Source: Pontimonas sp964350865 (GTDB taxonomy: Bacteria > Actinomycetota > Actinomycetes > Actinomycetales > Microbacteriaceae). From it: DNA of 64,000 nucleotides. Every line of letters begins with the position of its first letter. Position 1 is the first letter of the stretch. The DNA lies in contig CAYGLJ010000002.1 in the NCBI GenBank assembly GCA_964350865.1, positions 8,685-72,684 on the forward strand. Direction: 5' to 3'. Under the pieces are notes generated by a model. That model was not told the origin of the DNA. It made no database searches and saw nothing but the letters and a program-made list of their open reading frames with translations. The position numbers and the translations under genes were made by a program. Of the stretch, positions 19,160 through 28,171 are shown piece after piece.

Positions 19160-19866
19160 ATCCCTGAGACGCCGAGCGCGGTGCCGATTCCCCAACTTAT
19201 TGCCAGCGCTAAGGCCCCGCCGCCCATCACTCTCATAACCGGACGCAGGATGGGGCTCTGTCCCAGGTAAGCGCCAATACCTCCGGTGAGGCCAAGCGCG
19301 AGGAGAGATGCCGCGAATGTGAGAGGGATGCGCACTGCTTCGGGTCCCAAGAGTATGGCCAGCATGGGTAACGCGGATCCGGCAAGAAAAGACAGCGCTG
19401 ATGAGATCGCTGCATGCCAGGGGTTGGTGAGCTCGAGTTCATTGATGCCAAGCTCAGCCTCGAGGTGCGCCGCGACGGCGTCGTGATCAGTGAGTTCGCG
19501 AGCGACAGCGGCAGCTGTTGAGGCACTGAGCCCACGTTGTTGATACAGGTCAGCCAACTCTTGCAACTCAGCCTCAGGGTTGTCTTCAAGCTCTTGACGC
19601 TCGCGCTTGATGAGGGAGGCTTCGCTATCGCGTTGGGACGAGACAGAGACATACTCACCTAAGGCCATCGAGAGCGATCCTGCAATGATTCCGGCCGTGC
19701 CGGCAATCAAGATGGGACCGGTGTCTGATGTTGCCGCCGCTACACCCACGACGAGAGCGGCAATAGACACAATCCCATCATTGGCACCCAGGACCCCAGC
19801 GCGAAGCCAGTTAAGTCGGGGGGCAAAATTCAGCCGATGGGGCTCAAACTCTTGCTCGGTGGACAC
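19156..19866 (-). CDS. VIT1/CCC1-family iron/manganese transporter
   Basis: Divalent metal (Fe2+/Mn2+) exporter-type membrane protein. The first membrane helix carries the family signature RAGVLGANDGIVSIAALVVG, and the metal-binding helical insertion EASLIKRERQELEDNPEAELQELADLY follows, with five transmembrane segments overall in 236 aa. GTG at 19866 has reverse-strand TAGACT (19873-19878) 6 bases upstream. This promoter lies within the decayed remnant of another metal transporter. Confidence 0.9.
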   Translation of the reverse strand: MSTEQEFEPHRLNFAPRLNWLRAGVLGANDGIVSIAALVVGVAAATSDTGPILIAGTAGIIAGSLSMALGEYVSVSSQRDSEASLIKRERQELEDNPEAELQELADLYQQRGLSASTAAAVARELTDHDAVAAHLEAELGINELELTNPWHAAISSALSFLAGSALPMLAILLGPEAVRIPLTFAASLLALGLTGGIGAYLGQSPILRPVMRVMGGGALALAISWGIGTALGVSGI

Positions 19867-19884
19867 CTGAAGAGTCTACTGTGA

Positions 19885-20036
19885 GGGTTTTTTCTCGCGA
19901 ACGGGGGTCCCTCACTGCTCGAAGAGCCCCGAGAATCGACACCAAATCCACGATCTCTTGGAGGAGCGCCCCCTACCAGCACTGCCGCAAGCACCCAGGG
20001 GTAGCGACGGAGAAACCGCATCATTTTTACCATCAC
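19885..20036 (-). pseudogene. Remnant of a heavy-metal P-type ATPase (frameshifted, internally deleted)
   Basis: Two short reading-frame pieces face the same way. From 20036 one frame reads a basic N-terminus and hydrophobic stretch (MMRFLRRYPWVLAAVLVGG). From about 19972, in the next frame, it reads GALLQEIVDLVSILGALRA, which strongly resembles the extreme C-terminus of actinobacterial cation P-type ATPases (family pattern GALLQEVIDVxxILNALRA). Nothing of the catalytic domains remains. I infer a large internal deletion that joined the two ends, with a frame change. This fills most of the only non-coding gap above 300 bases (19867-20176). Confidence 0.6.
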
Positions 20037-20090
20037 TGGGATTCTGTCATGTGACGCGGGTCGGGAACTCCTCGGGGTTCTACACTCATA

Positions 20091-20168
20091 ATGAGCGATG
20101 AACTTCCTTCGTCAGGAGGTTTCTACGCTTGTAGGTCTGGGGTGACGCATCGCAGGCTTTACGACTAA
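20091..20168 (+). CDS. Candidate 25-codon leader ORF
   Basis: ATG at 20091 opens 25 codons that end with TAA at 20166-20168, the stop lying inside the AAGGAG ribosome-binding site (20167-20172) of the next gene. A -10-like TACACT is at 20081-20086. The peptide contains an FYACRSG segment. The arrangement suits a translated leader that couples to the downstream gene, but no conservation can be checked here and it may be chance. Confidence 0.3.
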   Translation: MSDELPSSGGFYACRSGVTHRRLYD

Positions 20169-20176
20169 GGAGCGCA

Positions 20177-21349
20177 ATGTCCCTCGACCTCGATGCTTCG
20201 GATTATCCGTCACCTCAGCGACAGCGGGGCTTAAAGGGTCGAGAAACGTTCGTTGTCGCAAGCGTCGCGGTACTTTCGCTGATACTCGGAGCTCTTGTCC
20301 AGGTTGTTTTTCCTCCGGCGCCACGAACACTCATCGTCTTAGCTGAATCCGGAGCGGCATCGGCAGAATCCTTCGGTGACATTTCACTCGCTGTCGACTA
20401 TGAGTATGTTCCTGGCCCGGGGCTCTCCGATGCCGAGGGTTCGGGAGCGGTGTATGAACTGTCATTGCAGGGAGATCCACTTGGCCTCCTGACAGAACTC
20501 GGCAGTATTTATGGTGTTGAGGGCGTCGCGGGACCCAGCCAATACTTTGATGAGCAGTGGCCGGGCTACGTTCTTGGGCCAGAAGATTGGAGTGGCCCCA
20601 CTCTGAACCTCACCTGGAGTGGCACAGGACCGTGGTACTACAGCAACCCTGCTGCATATCAAGAGCCGACTTGTCGCGAGGTTATTCCCGAGGAAGGGTC
20701 TGAGGAGCTGGGAGGTTTTGAATGCGAGAACCCTGAACCCAGCGGGCCACTCCCCAGCGTCGAGGAAGCCACGACGATGGCGGCGGATTTACTCCAGAAA
20801 TCAGGACTCGACATCGTGGAGTCAGACTTGACTGTCTTGGCCAATGATGACTGGGGAGTTGGACTCAGCGCAATCCAGCAACTCGATGGTCGTGATACTG
20901 CTCTGGAATGGAGTGTCTTTTTTGGTCCGGGACCAACCCTCGCCTCGGTGTCTGGTCATTCCGCGACCCCTATCTCCCGAGGAGATTTCACTACCGTGAG
21001 CCCCATCGCTGCGGTGGAGAGACTCGCATCTGGTCAGTGGTGGGGAAGCCCCGCACCTCTTTACCATTCTGGATTTGACAGTGTTTTTGCTGACGGGCTG
21101 GTGATGGAGGAACCCTTCTACCCTGAGCCCGGTGAGGTCATCACACTGACGGTGGAAAGCTCAGAAGTGGCACCGCTACTCGTGTGGGATGCATCGGGAA
21201 CCGCCTGGCTGGTTCCCGGTTACATCATGAGACACGGCAGTGAGCCGTGGAACGCGTCAGCGGTAATCTCTCTAGAGGAAGGTGTCATTCAGTTGCCTGA
21301 ACCCACGATGGTCGACATCATGCCGTTGCCGGAGGGAGAACAATCGTGA
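20177..21349 (+). CDS. Membrane-anchored extracytoplasmic protein (390 aa), function unknown
   Basis: A cytoplasmic head of about 24 residues, one transmembrane segment (about 25-46), then a long acidic exterior region rich in Gly, Pro, Ser and Trp. Two cysteines lie in the CREVIPEEGSEELGGFECENP stretch and could form a disulfide loop. The acidic composition is typical of proteins exported by marine or salt-adapted actinobacteria. ATG has AAGGAG 4 bases upstream. Its stop overlaps the next GTG (GTGA), so it is co-translated with an aldo/keto reductase. No family is recognised. Confidence 0.75.
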   Translation: MSLDLDASDYPSPQRQRGLKGRETFVVASVAVLSLILGALVQVVFPPAPRTLIVLAESGAASAESFGDISLAVDYEYVPGPGLSDAEGSGAVYELSLQGDPLGLLTELGSIYGVEGVAGPSQYFDEQWPGYVLGPEDWSGPTLNLTWSGTGPWYYSNPAAYQEPTCREVIPEEGSEELGGFECENPEPSGPLPSVEEATTMAADLLQKSGLDIVESDLTVLANDDWGVGLSAIQQLDGRDTALEWSVFFGPGPTLASVSGHSATPISRGDFTTVSPIAAVERLASGQWWGSPAPLYHSGFDSVFADGLVMEEPFYPEPGEVITLTVESSEVAPLLVWDASGTAWLVPGYIMRHGSEPWNASAVISLEEGVIQLPEPTMVDIMPLPEGEQS

Positions 21350-22305
21350 CGACCCGCAGACTGGGACCGTGGAAGGTCTTTCCGCTGGGGCTGGGATGCA
21401 TGAATGTTTCGTGGCCACGAGGTGCGGCCGTATCAGAGGACACTCGTTATGCCAGCGCGATTCCCGGTATTCATGCGGGACTCGATGCTGGAGTCACTCT
21501 TCTGGACACCGCAGACATCTATGCACCCGCGTGGGACCAAGTCGGGCATAACGAGACTTTTGTCGCGGAAGCTCTTCAGATGTGGGAGGCGGAGCCCGCA
21601 CAGAAAGCTAAGGTCTTGGTCGCCACCAAAGGTGGAATCACCCGCAGTGACGGCGAAAAATGGGGGCGAAACGGAAGCCTTGATTATCTTGTGGGCGCAG
21701 CGGAGCGCTCGCGTGAACGCCTCGGTGTTGACGTGATCGATCTGTGGCAGCACCACAGGCTCGACCCGGAACTCCCTTTTGAGACCCAGTTTGAGAATGT
21801 CCTCGAGCTCAAGAGTCGAGGAATTGTCCGGGAAATTGGGGTCTCCAATTACAACGCAGCTCAACTCACCAAAGCCCTCGAGCTAGGGGGTGGTCCCGAT
21901 GAGGGTGGCCTGATCTCGGTGCAAAATGAGTTCAGTCCTCTCTATCGTCATGATCGTGAAGTTCTGGAGATCTGTGAAGAGAAGGGCATTGCCTTCCTTC
22001 CATGGTCCCCCTTGGGAGGGTCGAAAAAGGTGAATCGGATCACCTCCGGTGAGGTGGGTTCCTTCGTGAGTATGGCCGAGGAGAAAGCTGTTAGCCCAGA
22101 ATCATTGGTGCTCGCTTGGCTGCTCGCCTACTCGCCCGTCATCATCCCGATTCCCGGAGCAACACGGGTTGAAACGATTAGGGACTCTGTGTCGGCCGCG
22201 GAGGTCGTCCTCACGGATGAGGAGCGAGATGCTCTGAGCGCCTCTCTACCGGAGAGCTTGCCGCGCTCCCCAGAGCTCGAGCCGAGTCCTCCCTGGCGGG
22301 ACTAA
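21346..22305 (+). CDS. Aldo/keto reductase
   Basis: NADPH-dependent oxidoreductase of the AKR superfamily. The catalytic tetrad can be placed in LLDTADIYAP (Asp, Tyr), LVATKGG (Lys) and DLWQHHR (His); IGVSNY and the C-terminal PIPGATRVETI phosphate-binding segment follow. Length is 319 aa. The GTG start overlaps the upstream stop by 4 bases. The substrate cannot be assigned. Its stop is 3 bases from a convergent lipoprotein gene. Confidence 0.88.
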   Translation: MTTRRLGPWKVFPLGLGCMNVSWPRGAAVSEDTRYASAIPGIHAGLDAGVTLLDTADIYAPAWDQVGHNETFVAEALQMWEAEPAQKAKVLVATKGGITRSDGEKWGRNGSLDYLVGAAERSRERLGVDVIDLWQHHRLDPELPFETQFENVLELKSRGIVREIGVSNYNAAQLTKALELGGGPDEGGLISVQNEFSPLYRHDREVLEICEEKGIAFLPWSPLGGSKKVNRITSGEVGSFVSMAEEKAVSPESLVLAWLLAYSPVIIPIPGATRVETIRDSVSAAEVVLTDEERDALSASLPESLPRSPELEPSPPWRD

Positions 22306-22308
22306 TGC

Positions 22309-22803
22309 TTACGCTCCCGAACTGACGGGAGCAATTTCGGCGGCCCCGAGGATGCGCCATCCCTCATCGGTGTTGATCATCTCGTAGTAGTAGGTGAACA
22401 CCTCACCAGAGACTGTTCTGACAGTCACCACGGTGTTGCCGAGGTCCCTGGGAAAGAGTACGCAGTCGCTCAGAGTGTGGGAGCGTGACTCGAGAAGACT
22501 GGAATAGCCGTCCTGGATGACAATTTCAAAAACTTCGAGAGAAACATTCATTTGAAACGATGGAGCCGCCCATGCGTAGGCCGCGGCGAAGTCACCGGCC
22601 CGGAGCGCGTCGATTTGAGCACCGATGGATTCGCCCATGTCCCGCTCGTTAGCCACATCACACGGTGCAGGAGCGCTCAAAGGCGCCGTCTCAGAGGTTT
22701 CTTGCTCACTCTGTGGCTCCGCGGGAGGCGGGTTGGAAGAGTCCTCAGAAGCACAGCCGCCCAGCACGAGTGCAGAGAGCACTACTCCCAGTAGCAGTTT
22801 CAC
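22309..22803 (-). CDS. Secreted lipoprotein, DUF4864-like
   Basis: Lipoprotein signal peptide ending in a lipobox (LVLGGC, Cys about 17), a Ser/Pro/Glu linker, then a domain of about 110 residues. It has the pattern Q..AL.AGDFAAAYAWAAPSFQ ... GYSSLL ... V.VRTVSG..F.YYYEM, resembling DUF4864 (an NTF2-like fold). GTG at 22803 is preferred over the TTG at 22806 because a GAGGGGG lies 6 bases upstream. It is divergent from the MMPL exporter and might be a periplasmic partner; that is inference from position only. Confidence 0.72.
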   Translation of the reverse strand: MKLLLGVVLSALVLGGCASEDSSNPPPAEPQSEQETSETAPLSAPAPCDVANERDMGESIGAQIDALRAGDFAAAYAWAAPSFQMNVSLEVFEIVIQDGYSSLLESRSHTLSDCVLFPRDLGNTVVTVRTVSGEVFTYYYEMINTDEGWRILGAAEIAPVSSGA

Positions 22804-22887
22804 CAAGACCCCCTCTCACGCTTACTCTCCCAAAGCCAACTGGACGTTTGCGGAGTGGGACCCTCATTCAGGAGTAAGTTTTGTGAT

Positions 22888-25011
22888 GTGAACGCCATTA
22901 TTCGCTTTATTACCGGGCCCAAGACCGCATGGGTCACTCTTCTCATTGGATTGATTTTTGCCGTCCTGTCCTTCACGGTATTTGCCGCTGAAGAGACCAA
23001 CGTCAGCCCGGACAACGGCCTCCCTGATGACTCGGAAGTGATTCTGGTCGAACAAGCGCTTGCCGATATGCCCGGATCAGAAGGCACGGCCGCGGTCGTC
23101 GTTTTGGCAAAGTCATCGGGCGAGTTCACTGATGACGACATTGTGTGGTTGCAGGGTGAATTTGACCCGATGATTCAGATGCCTTCTGGGGGTGCGAACG
23201 AGCTTTTTACCGAGTACAGCAACGTCGAGGTGATGGGAGAACTCTTCGTTCCCCCTGCCACCATTTCGGAGGACAACACGACGGCAGTGCTGACCATTCC
23301 GATGGACGAAATTGATGACGTCGACGAGCAGGCTGAGCGCATTGCGGAAATCAGAGCAATCGCGGCCGAGAATGTGCCCGCGGGAATTGAGCCCTACGTC
23401 ACCGGCCCCGAAGGTTTCCAGGTCGACCTAGCTGGGGTGTTTGCCGGGGCAGACTTCACACTGCTCCTGGCCACCGTCCTCATTGTGATTTTCCTTCTCC
23501 TGGTGACATACCGGAGCCCCATCCTCTGGATTGTTCCCTTGCTCGTGGTCGGAACCGCAGACGGCATGGCCGGTCAGATTGGTCGCAATGTCGCAGCGTT
23601 CTTCAATATCACCGCAGATGGCTCGATCACGGGAATCCTCTCCGTCCTGGTCTTTGGGGCCGGCACCAACTATGCCCTGCTGCTGATTGCCCGATACAAA
23701 GAAGAACTCCTCACGGTCGAAGACCGGCATGAGGCGATGACACGAGCAGTGAAGGGTGCAGGCCCGGCGATTCTCGCGTCAGGTGGAACAGTGGCGCTGG
23801 CTTTGCTCACCTTGAGTTTTGCGGAGCTCGGCGGCAACAGAGCCCTGGGGTTGGTGTGCGCCAGCGGAATTGTGGTCGCCATGATTGCCGCACTCGGTGT
23901 TCTGCCCGCGGCCATTGTGGTCTTTGGGCGTGGCTTGTTCTGGCCCTTCGTTCCAAAATTTGGCGGGGTGAATAAGTCTGAAACCGGCTGGTGGGCAAAG
24001 CTCGGTAAGGGAGTGAGTAAGCGCCCCGTCACCGTCGCCATTCTCGGCATTGCAGTCCTGGGAGGACTGAGCGTCGGGGCTTCCGGTATCACTATCGGGC
24101 TTCCCGAGACGGAGCAATTCCGGGTAAAGCCGGAGGCTGTCACCGGTATCGAGGTCTTGGCAGAAGCGTTCCCCGCGGGCGCGAGTGCTCCTACCCAGGT
24201 TATTGCCGTCAACGACCGAGCGGACGATGTTGTCGATGCTGCTCTCGCGTCCCCACTCGTGGCATCCGCGGAGATTGTGAACCAGAACGATGACTTCTCC
24301 CGCATAGATGTGGTCCTCGATGCCGAGGGTGGCAGCGAGGAAGCATACGGCGCAATCGAGACTCTTCGGGAGAACGTTCAAGCAGTTCCCGGGGCCAATG
24401 CCCTGGTGGGAGGTGACGACGCCACCCGTCTCGCGGTCAAGCAGGCGTATGAGAGGGACCAGCTGCTGGTGATTCCGCTCATCCTGGTCCTGGTGTTCAT
24501 TGTGCTGGTTCTGCTTCTGAAGGCACTGGTGGCGCCGATTCTGCTTCTGGGAAGCGTGGTGCTGTCCTTCTTCTCTGCGATGGGAGCAGCCTGGCTGATT
24601 TTCCAGAACGTGTTTGGGATGTCGGGTCTGGACTTCAGTGTCTTCCTGTATTCCTTCTTGTTCCTCGTGGCGTTGGGTGTCGATTACAACATCTTCTTGG
24701 TCTCGAGGGCTAGAGAGGAGTCCGCAAACTTGGCGACAACGACACGTCAACCAACCCGCCAGGCGATGATCAAGGCACTGGGAGCGACTGGTGGGGTCAT
24801 TACCAGTGCTGGAATCTTGTTGGCCGCGGTTTTTGCTGTCTTGGGCGTCCTGCCGCTGATTGCCTTGTTCCAGATTGGCATCATCGTCGGTATCGGTGTG
24901 CTGATCGACACTTTGCTCGTGCGTACCGTGGTGGTTCCAGCTCTTGCCTTCATCACGGGGGATTCTTTCTGGTGGCCGCGGAAGAAGCTCACGGCCAGTA
25001 AGTTCTCCTGA
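22888..25011 (+). CDS. MMPL-family (RND superfamily) membrane exporter
   Basis: A 707-residue transporter of the MMPL type, whose relatives export lipids or small hydrophobics. It has the duplicated RND layout: one helix, an exterior loop (about residues 30-190), five helices including GRNVAAFFNITADGSITGIL, then a second helix, loop and five helices with VALGVDYNIFLVSRAREE near the end. GTG at 22888 has TAAGTT 7 bases upstream (22875-22880), consistent with leaderless initiation. The stop overlaps the next ATG by one base (TGATG). The cargo is unknown. Confidence 0.88.
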   Translation: MNAIIRFITGPKTAWVTLLIGLIFAVLSFTVFAAEETNVSPDNGLPDDSEVILVEQALADMPGSEGTAAVVVLAKSSGEFTDDDIVWLQGEFDPMIQMPSGGANELFTEYSNVEVMGELFVPPATISEDNTTAVLTIPMDEIDDVDEQAERIAEIRAIAAENVPAGIEPYVTGPEGFQVDLAGVFAGADFTLLLATVLIVIFLLLVTYRSPILWIVPLLVVGTADGMAGQIGRNVAAFFNITADGSITGILSVLVFGAGTNYALLLIARYKEELLTVEDRHEAMTRAVKGAGPAILASGGTVALALLTLSFAELGGNRALGLVCASGIVVAMIAALGVLPAAIVVFGRGLFWPFVPKFGGVNKSETGWWAKLGKGVSKRPVTVAILGIAVLGGLSVGASGITIGLPETEQFRVKPEAVTGIEVLAEAFPAGASAPTQVIAVNDRADDVVDAALASPLVASAEIVNQNDDFSRIDVVLDAEGGSEEAYGAIETLRENVQAVPGANALVGGDDATRLAVKQAYERDQLLVIPLILVLVFIVLVLLLKALVAPILLLGSVVLSFFSAMGAAWLIFQNVFGMSGLDFSVFLYSFLFLVALGVDYNIFLVSRAREESANLATTTRQPTRQAMIKALGATGGVITSAGILLAAVFAVLGVLPLIALFQIGIIVGIGVLIDTLLVRTVVVPALAFITGDSFWWPRKKLTASKFS

Positions 25012-25802
25012 TGTCTGAGCGTTCGTTTCGGTTTACTCACGCCATCACCCGGCGTCCCCCGCTGAGTGCCGTTCATGGGTTGCGAGCTGAGGATGTGGGA
25101 AACCCCGACATCGATACCTTGATGCGGCATCACGATGCATATATTCGGGCATTGCGCCAAGCCGGTGTTGAGGTCAGCGTTCTTGATGCTCTCGAGGAGT
25201 TTCCTGACTCACTTTTTGTGGAGGATACGACATTGTGTCTTCCGGAGGGCGCTGTTGTCTTGCGACCTGGAGCACCGAGCCGTTTTGGAGAATCGATGGC
25301 GATGGCTCCCCATGTCCGCGATATGTATTCGGACGTCCGCGAACTCTCCGGTCCCGGATTTATTGAAGGTGGAGACATCTTGACCACCGAGACAGAGATT
25401 TTGGTAGGAAGATCGGATCGGACGAACGTCGAAGGGATATCGGAGCTCCGTGACGCAGTATCGGGCTGGGGCTATACCGTTCGAGAGGTGAAGACTCCTC
25501 CTGGGGTTTTGCATTTCAAGTCTGACTGTTCCCTGCTCGATGGCTCCACGATTCTGTCCACTCCGCGCCTCAGCGCAAGCGGCTGTTTCGAGGGCTACAC
25601 CGTGGTGGATGTTGCTGAGGGTGAAGAACCAGCCGCAAATAGCATCCGGGTTAACGATGTCGTCTTTATGCCCGCGGGTTTCCCCGTCACCACCGAGCGG
25701 GTTCGCGAGGCCGGCTTCGTGGTGATCGAATTAGATAACTCCGAGTGCCAGAAAATCGACGGTGGCTTGTCGTGCTTGTCTCTGCGGTTTAGTCCGAGCT
25801 AG
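25011..25802 (+). CDS. Dimethylarginine dimethylaminohydrolase-like amidinohydrolase
   Basis: Member of the guanidino-modifying (DDAH/arginine deiminase) fold. Visible catalytic elements are FVEDT (Asp), the His in VLHFKSDCSLL and the nucleophilic Cys at about 255 in GGLSCLSLR. Such enzymes make citrulline from methylarginines, and some relatives act on other guanidines, so the exact substrate is open. Length is 263 aa. It is coupled to the MMPL gene by a 1-base overlap, and its TAG stop overlaps the convergent dehydrogenase through CTAG. Confidence 0.85.
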   Translation: MSERSFRFTHAITRRPPLSAVHGLRAEDVGNPDIDTLMRHHDAYIRALRQAGVEVSVLDALEEFPDSLFVEDTTLCLPEGAVVLRPGAPSRFGESMAMAPHVRDMYSDVRELSGPGFIEGGDILTTETEILVGRSDRTNVEGISELRDAVSGWGYTVREVKTPPGVLHFKSDCSLLDGSTILSTPRLSASGCFEGYTVVDVAEGEEPAANSIRVNDVVFMPAGFPVTTERVREAGFVVIELDNSECQKIDGGLSCLSLRFSPS

Positions 25803-27082
25803 CGCTCTTCAAGGCCCCAGGCCTGGCCATAACCACCCTCGGATTCTGGCTGAGCCATGAGCTCCAGGAAGGGCTTCGCGTCGAATGCTTCTGGCCCATG
25901 CACACCTGAGCCTGTCCAGACACCGGCGGCAAGAAGCTCCAGTGCCACGGCAGGGGCGAGAGCTGTCTGCCACACGACGCACTGGGCGTCGTAGTGTTCC
26001 ATAGTCCAGGCGTTATCAATGGCGTGATAGAGGAAGACTTCCCGCGGAGCACCATCTTTTCCTAAGCCGGTCACCCAGGTTCCCGCACACGTGGTGCCGC
26101 TCATGCGATCACCCAATGTGGCGGGGTCGGGCAACACAGCAGCTACCAGATCACGCGGAGCCACTGTGGCAACGGAACGCTTGCCCTCGGCGTCGGGTGC
26201 GGTGCGCACTGATGTCGGGGTGATCGAATCCAAGCCGAGCAGATTCAGAGTTCTCAGCACTCCAATGAATTCCTCACCGAGCCCGTACTTGAAGGTCACC
26301 CGCTTCGCATCGAGATAGCGGGGGACGAGCGAGACCTCTTCATGCTCGACATTGACGCATTCGACCGGACCAATACCCGCGGGGAAGGTGAAGACTTCAG
26401 GCTCACTAAAGGGAGCCGTGGTGAACCAGCCTTTCTCTTTTTCCCAAATGAGGGGAGGGTTGAGGCACTCTTCGATCGTCGTCCAAATGCTGAACGAGGG
26501 CGCGAAAATTTCGCGCCCGTTCTCATCAGTCACTACGAGGTTTGCCCCATCGCGGACGCCAATCTCGTCAATCTCGCTAAAGAGGTGATCGGCAGCGTAT
26601 TTGGCGAAGACATCCGAAATTCCAGGCTCCACACCCATTCCGACCAATGCCAGACGCCCTGCTTTCTCCCACTCCGACGCCTTTTCAAACTGATAGTCCC
26701 CAAGCTTGATGTGGGGAGTGGTGTGGGGATCAGTGGGGTGGGCCTTGGAGAGACTCATGGCCATGTCCATGTAGTCGGCCCCGGCGGCCAGCGCGCCATC
26801 AAAGATGCTCTCCACGAACGATGGTTCGACAGCATTCATCACGATGGTCGATCCGTGTGCGCGAGCAGCATCGGTCACGTTCGAGGGCTGTGAGGCGTCT
26901 ATCTGGGTTGCACTGAATCGGGGGTGAGCCTCGGGAAAGCGGTTTCCAATCCACGCCACCACAGATTCCGCACGCGAGAGGTCGTAGTCAGCGACAACTA
27001 CTGACTCGTAGAAGTCACGTGTCGCCAGGAGTTTCGCGAGAGAGTTACCAACGCCACCGGCACCAACAAGCAGAATTTTCAT
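25799..27082 (-). CDS. Saccharopine dehydrogenase-family protein
   Basis: NAD(P)-dependent enzyme with N-terminal Rossmann loop VGAGGVGNSLAKLL and a family C-terminal domain (YGLGEEFIGVLRTLNLLGL ... AQCVVWQTALAPAVALELLAAG). Length is 427 aa. Relatives handle saccharopine in lysine breakdown or carboxynorspermidine in polyamine synthesis; the substrate is not decided by sequence alone. Reverse-strand TAGCGT (27089-27094) is 6 bases before the ATG. The convergent amidinohydrolase suggests, weakly, a shared theme in basic amino acid use. Confidence 0.85.
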   Translation of the reverse strand: MKILLVGAGGVGNSLAKLLATRDFYESVVVADYDLSRAESVVAWIGNRFPEAHPRFSATQIDASQPSNVTDAARAHGSTIVMNAVEPSFVESIFDGALAAGADYMDMAMSLSKAHPTDPHTTPHIKLGDYQFEKASEWEKAGRLALVGMGVEPGISDVFAKYAADHLFSEIDEIGVRDGANLVVTDENGREIFAPSFSIWTTIEECLNPPLIWEKEKGWFTTAPFSEPEVFTFPAGIGPVECVNVEHEEVSLVPRYLDAKRVTFKYGLGEEFIGVLRTLNLLGLDSITPTSVRTAPDAEGKRSVATVAPRDLVAAVLPDPATLGDRMSGTTCAGTWVTGLGKDGAPREVFLYHAIDNAWTMEHYDAQCVVWQTALAPAVALELLAAGVWTGSGVHGPEAFDAKPFLELMAQPESEGGYGQAWGLEER

Positions 27083-27159
27083 GCTTCAACGCTAGTGCGA
27101 AAGGGTCTACTTTGTCCCCACCGCCGTTACGGCTTCAGTTCGGGTGAGAACAGTAGGCA

Positions 27160-28128
27160 TCAGGGAGCGAGGAGAAGTTTGCCCGAGGTGACCCGGGCGG
27201 CGAGATCCTCGTGGGCCCTCTTGGCGTCTTCGAGAGGATAGGTCCCGTGCAGCGAGAATGACAGGGATTCATTCTCGAGTGCCTCGAATACTTCTGACGC
27301 TCTCCACCTGAGCTCCTCAGGTGTCTGAGTGAAATGAGTGAGGCTGGGACGGGTGAGGAACAGCGACCCCAATTGGTTCAAAATTTGCGGATCAAAGGAC
27401 CCTACGGGGCCACTGGATTGACCAAACAGCGCCATGATGCCCCGCGGTGCGAGGCTGTGCAGACTCGCCTCGAAGGTGTCTCGACCTACCCCGTCATAGA
27501 CAACCCGCACGCCTCTGTCGCTGGTGATCTCCCTGACTCTCTGGGCGACATCTTCTCGGTCATATCGAATGATGTGATGTGCGCCTGCGGCCAGTGCCGC
27601 GTCAGCTTTCGCGTCCGTAGATACTGTCCCAATAACCTCACCGCCACGGGCTCGAATCATCTGACACAACAGCAGCCCAACACCGCCTGCTGCGGCGTGA
27701 ACCAAGGCGGTGTCCCCTGGAACTACTTGGTGGACGCTGGTCACGAGATAGTGGGCGGTCAGGCCCTGCAACATCATCCCGGCGGCTGTCTCGAGACTGA
27801 GGGAGTCTGGGACGAGAACAGCTATATCTGCTGGCATGGCGACCACCTCGGAGTAGCTTCCGAGGTGACCCGTCCACGCCACCCGATCACCCGGGGAAAA
27901 CTCGGTGACAGCAGAACCTACCGACCGGACAACCCCCGCTCCTTCGAGACCCGGCGTATAGGGAAGAGCGAGAGAGTAGAGGCCTTGGCGTTGGTAGATG
28001 TCAATGAAGTTCACCCCTGCCGCTTGGACATCGACGATAATGTCGCGCTCGCCGCCGGTTGGCTCCGGTACCTCTGAGGCAACGAGGACCTCAGGCCCCC
28101 CGGTCTGGGACACAAGAATGGCTCGCAC
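27160..28128 (-). CDS. Quinone oxidoreductase-type MDR protein (zinc-free)
   Basis: NADPH:quinone reductase-like member of the medium-chain dehydrogenase superfamily. The GroES-like N-terminal domain has the VNFIDIYQRQGLY signature, and the cofactor loop is AAAGGVGLLLCQM. Zinc-binding cysteines are absent, as expected for this subfamily. Length is 322 aa. GTG at 28128 follows a GGAAAGG ribosome-binding sequence. It is downstream of the PTS operon on the same strand after 43 bases but has its own signal. Confidence 0.88.
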   Translation of the reverse strand: MRAILVSQTGGPEVLVASEVPEPTGGERDIIVDVQAAGVNFIDIYQRQGLYSLALPYTPGLEGAGVVRSVGSAVTEFSPGDRVAWTGHLGSYSEVVAMPADIAVLVPDSLSLETAAGMMLQGLTAHYLVTSVHQVVPGDTALVHAAAGGVGLLLCQMIRARGGEVIGTVSTDAKADAALAAGAHHIIRYDREDVAQRVREITSDRGVRVVYDGVGRDTFEASLHSLAPRGIMALFGQSSGPVGSFDPQILNQLGSLFLTRPSLTHFTQTPEELRWRASEVFEALENESLSFSLHGTYPLEDAKRAHEDLAARVTSGKLLLAP

Positions 28129-28171
28129 ACATCACCTTTCCTAGAATGAGCCCAGAATACGCCGATGCAGC

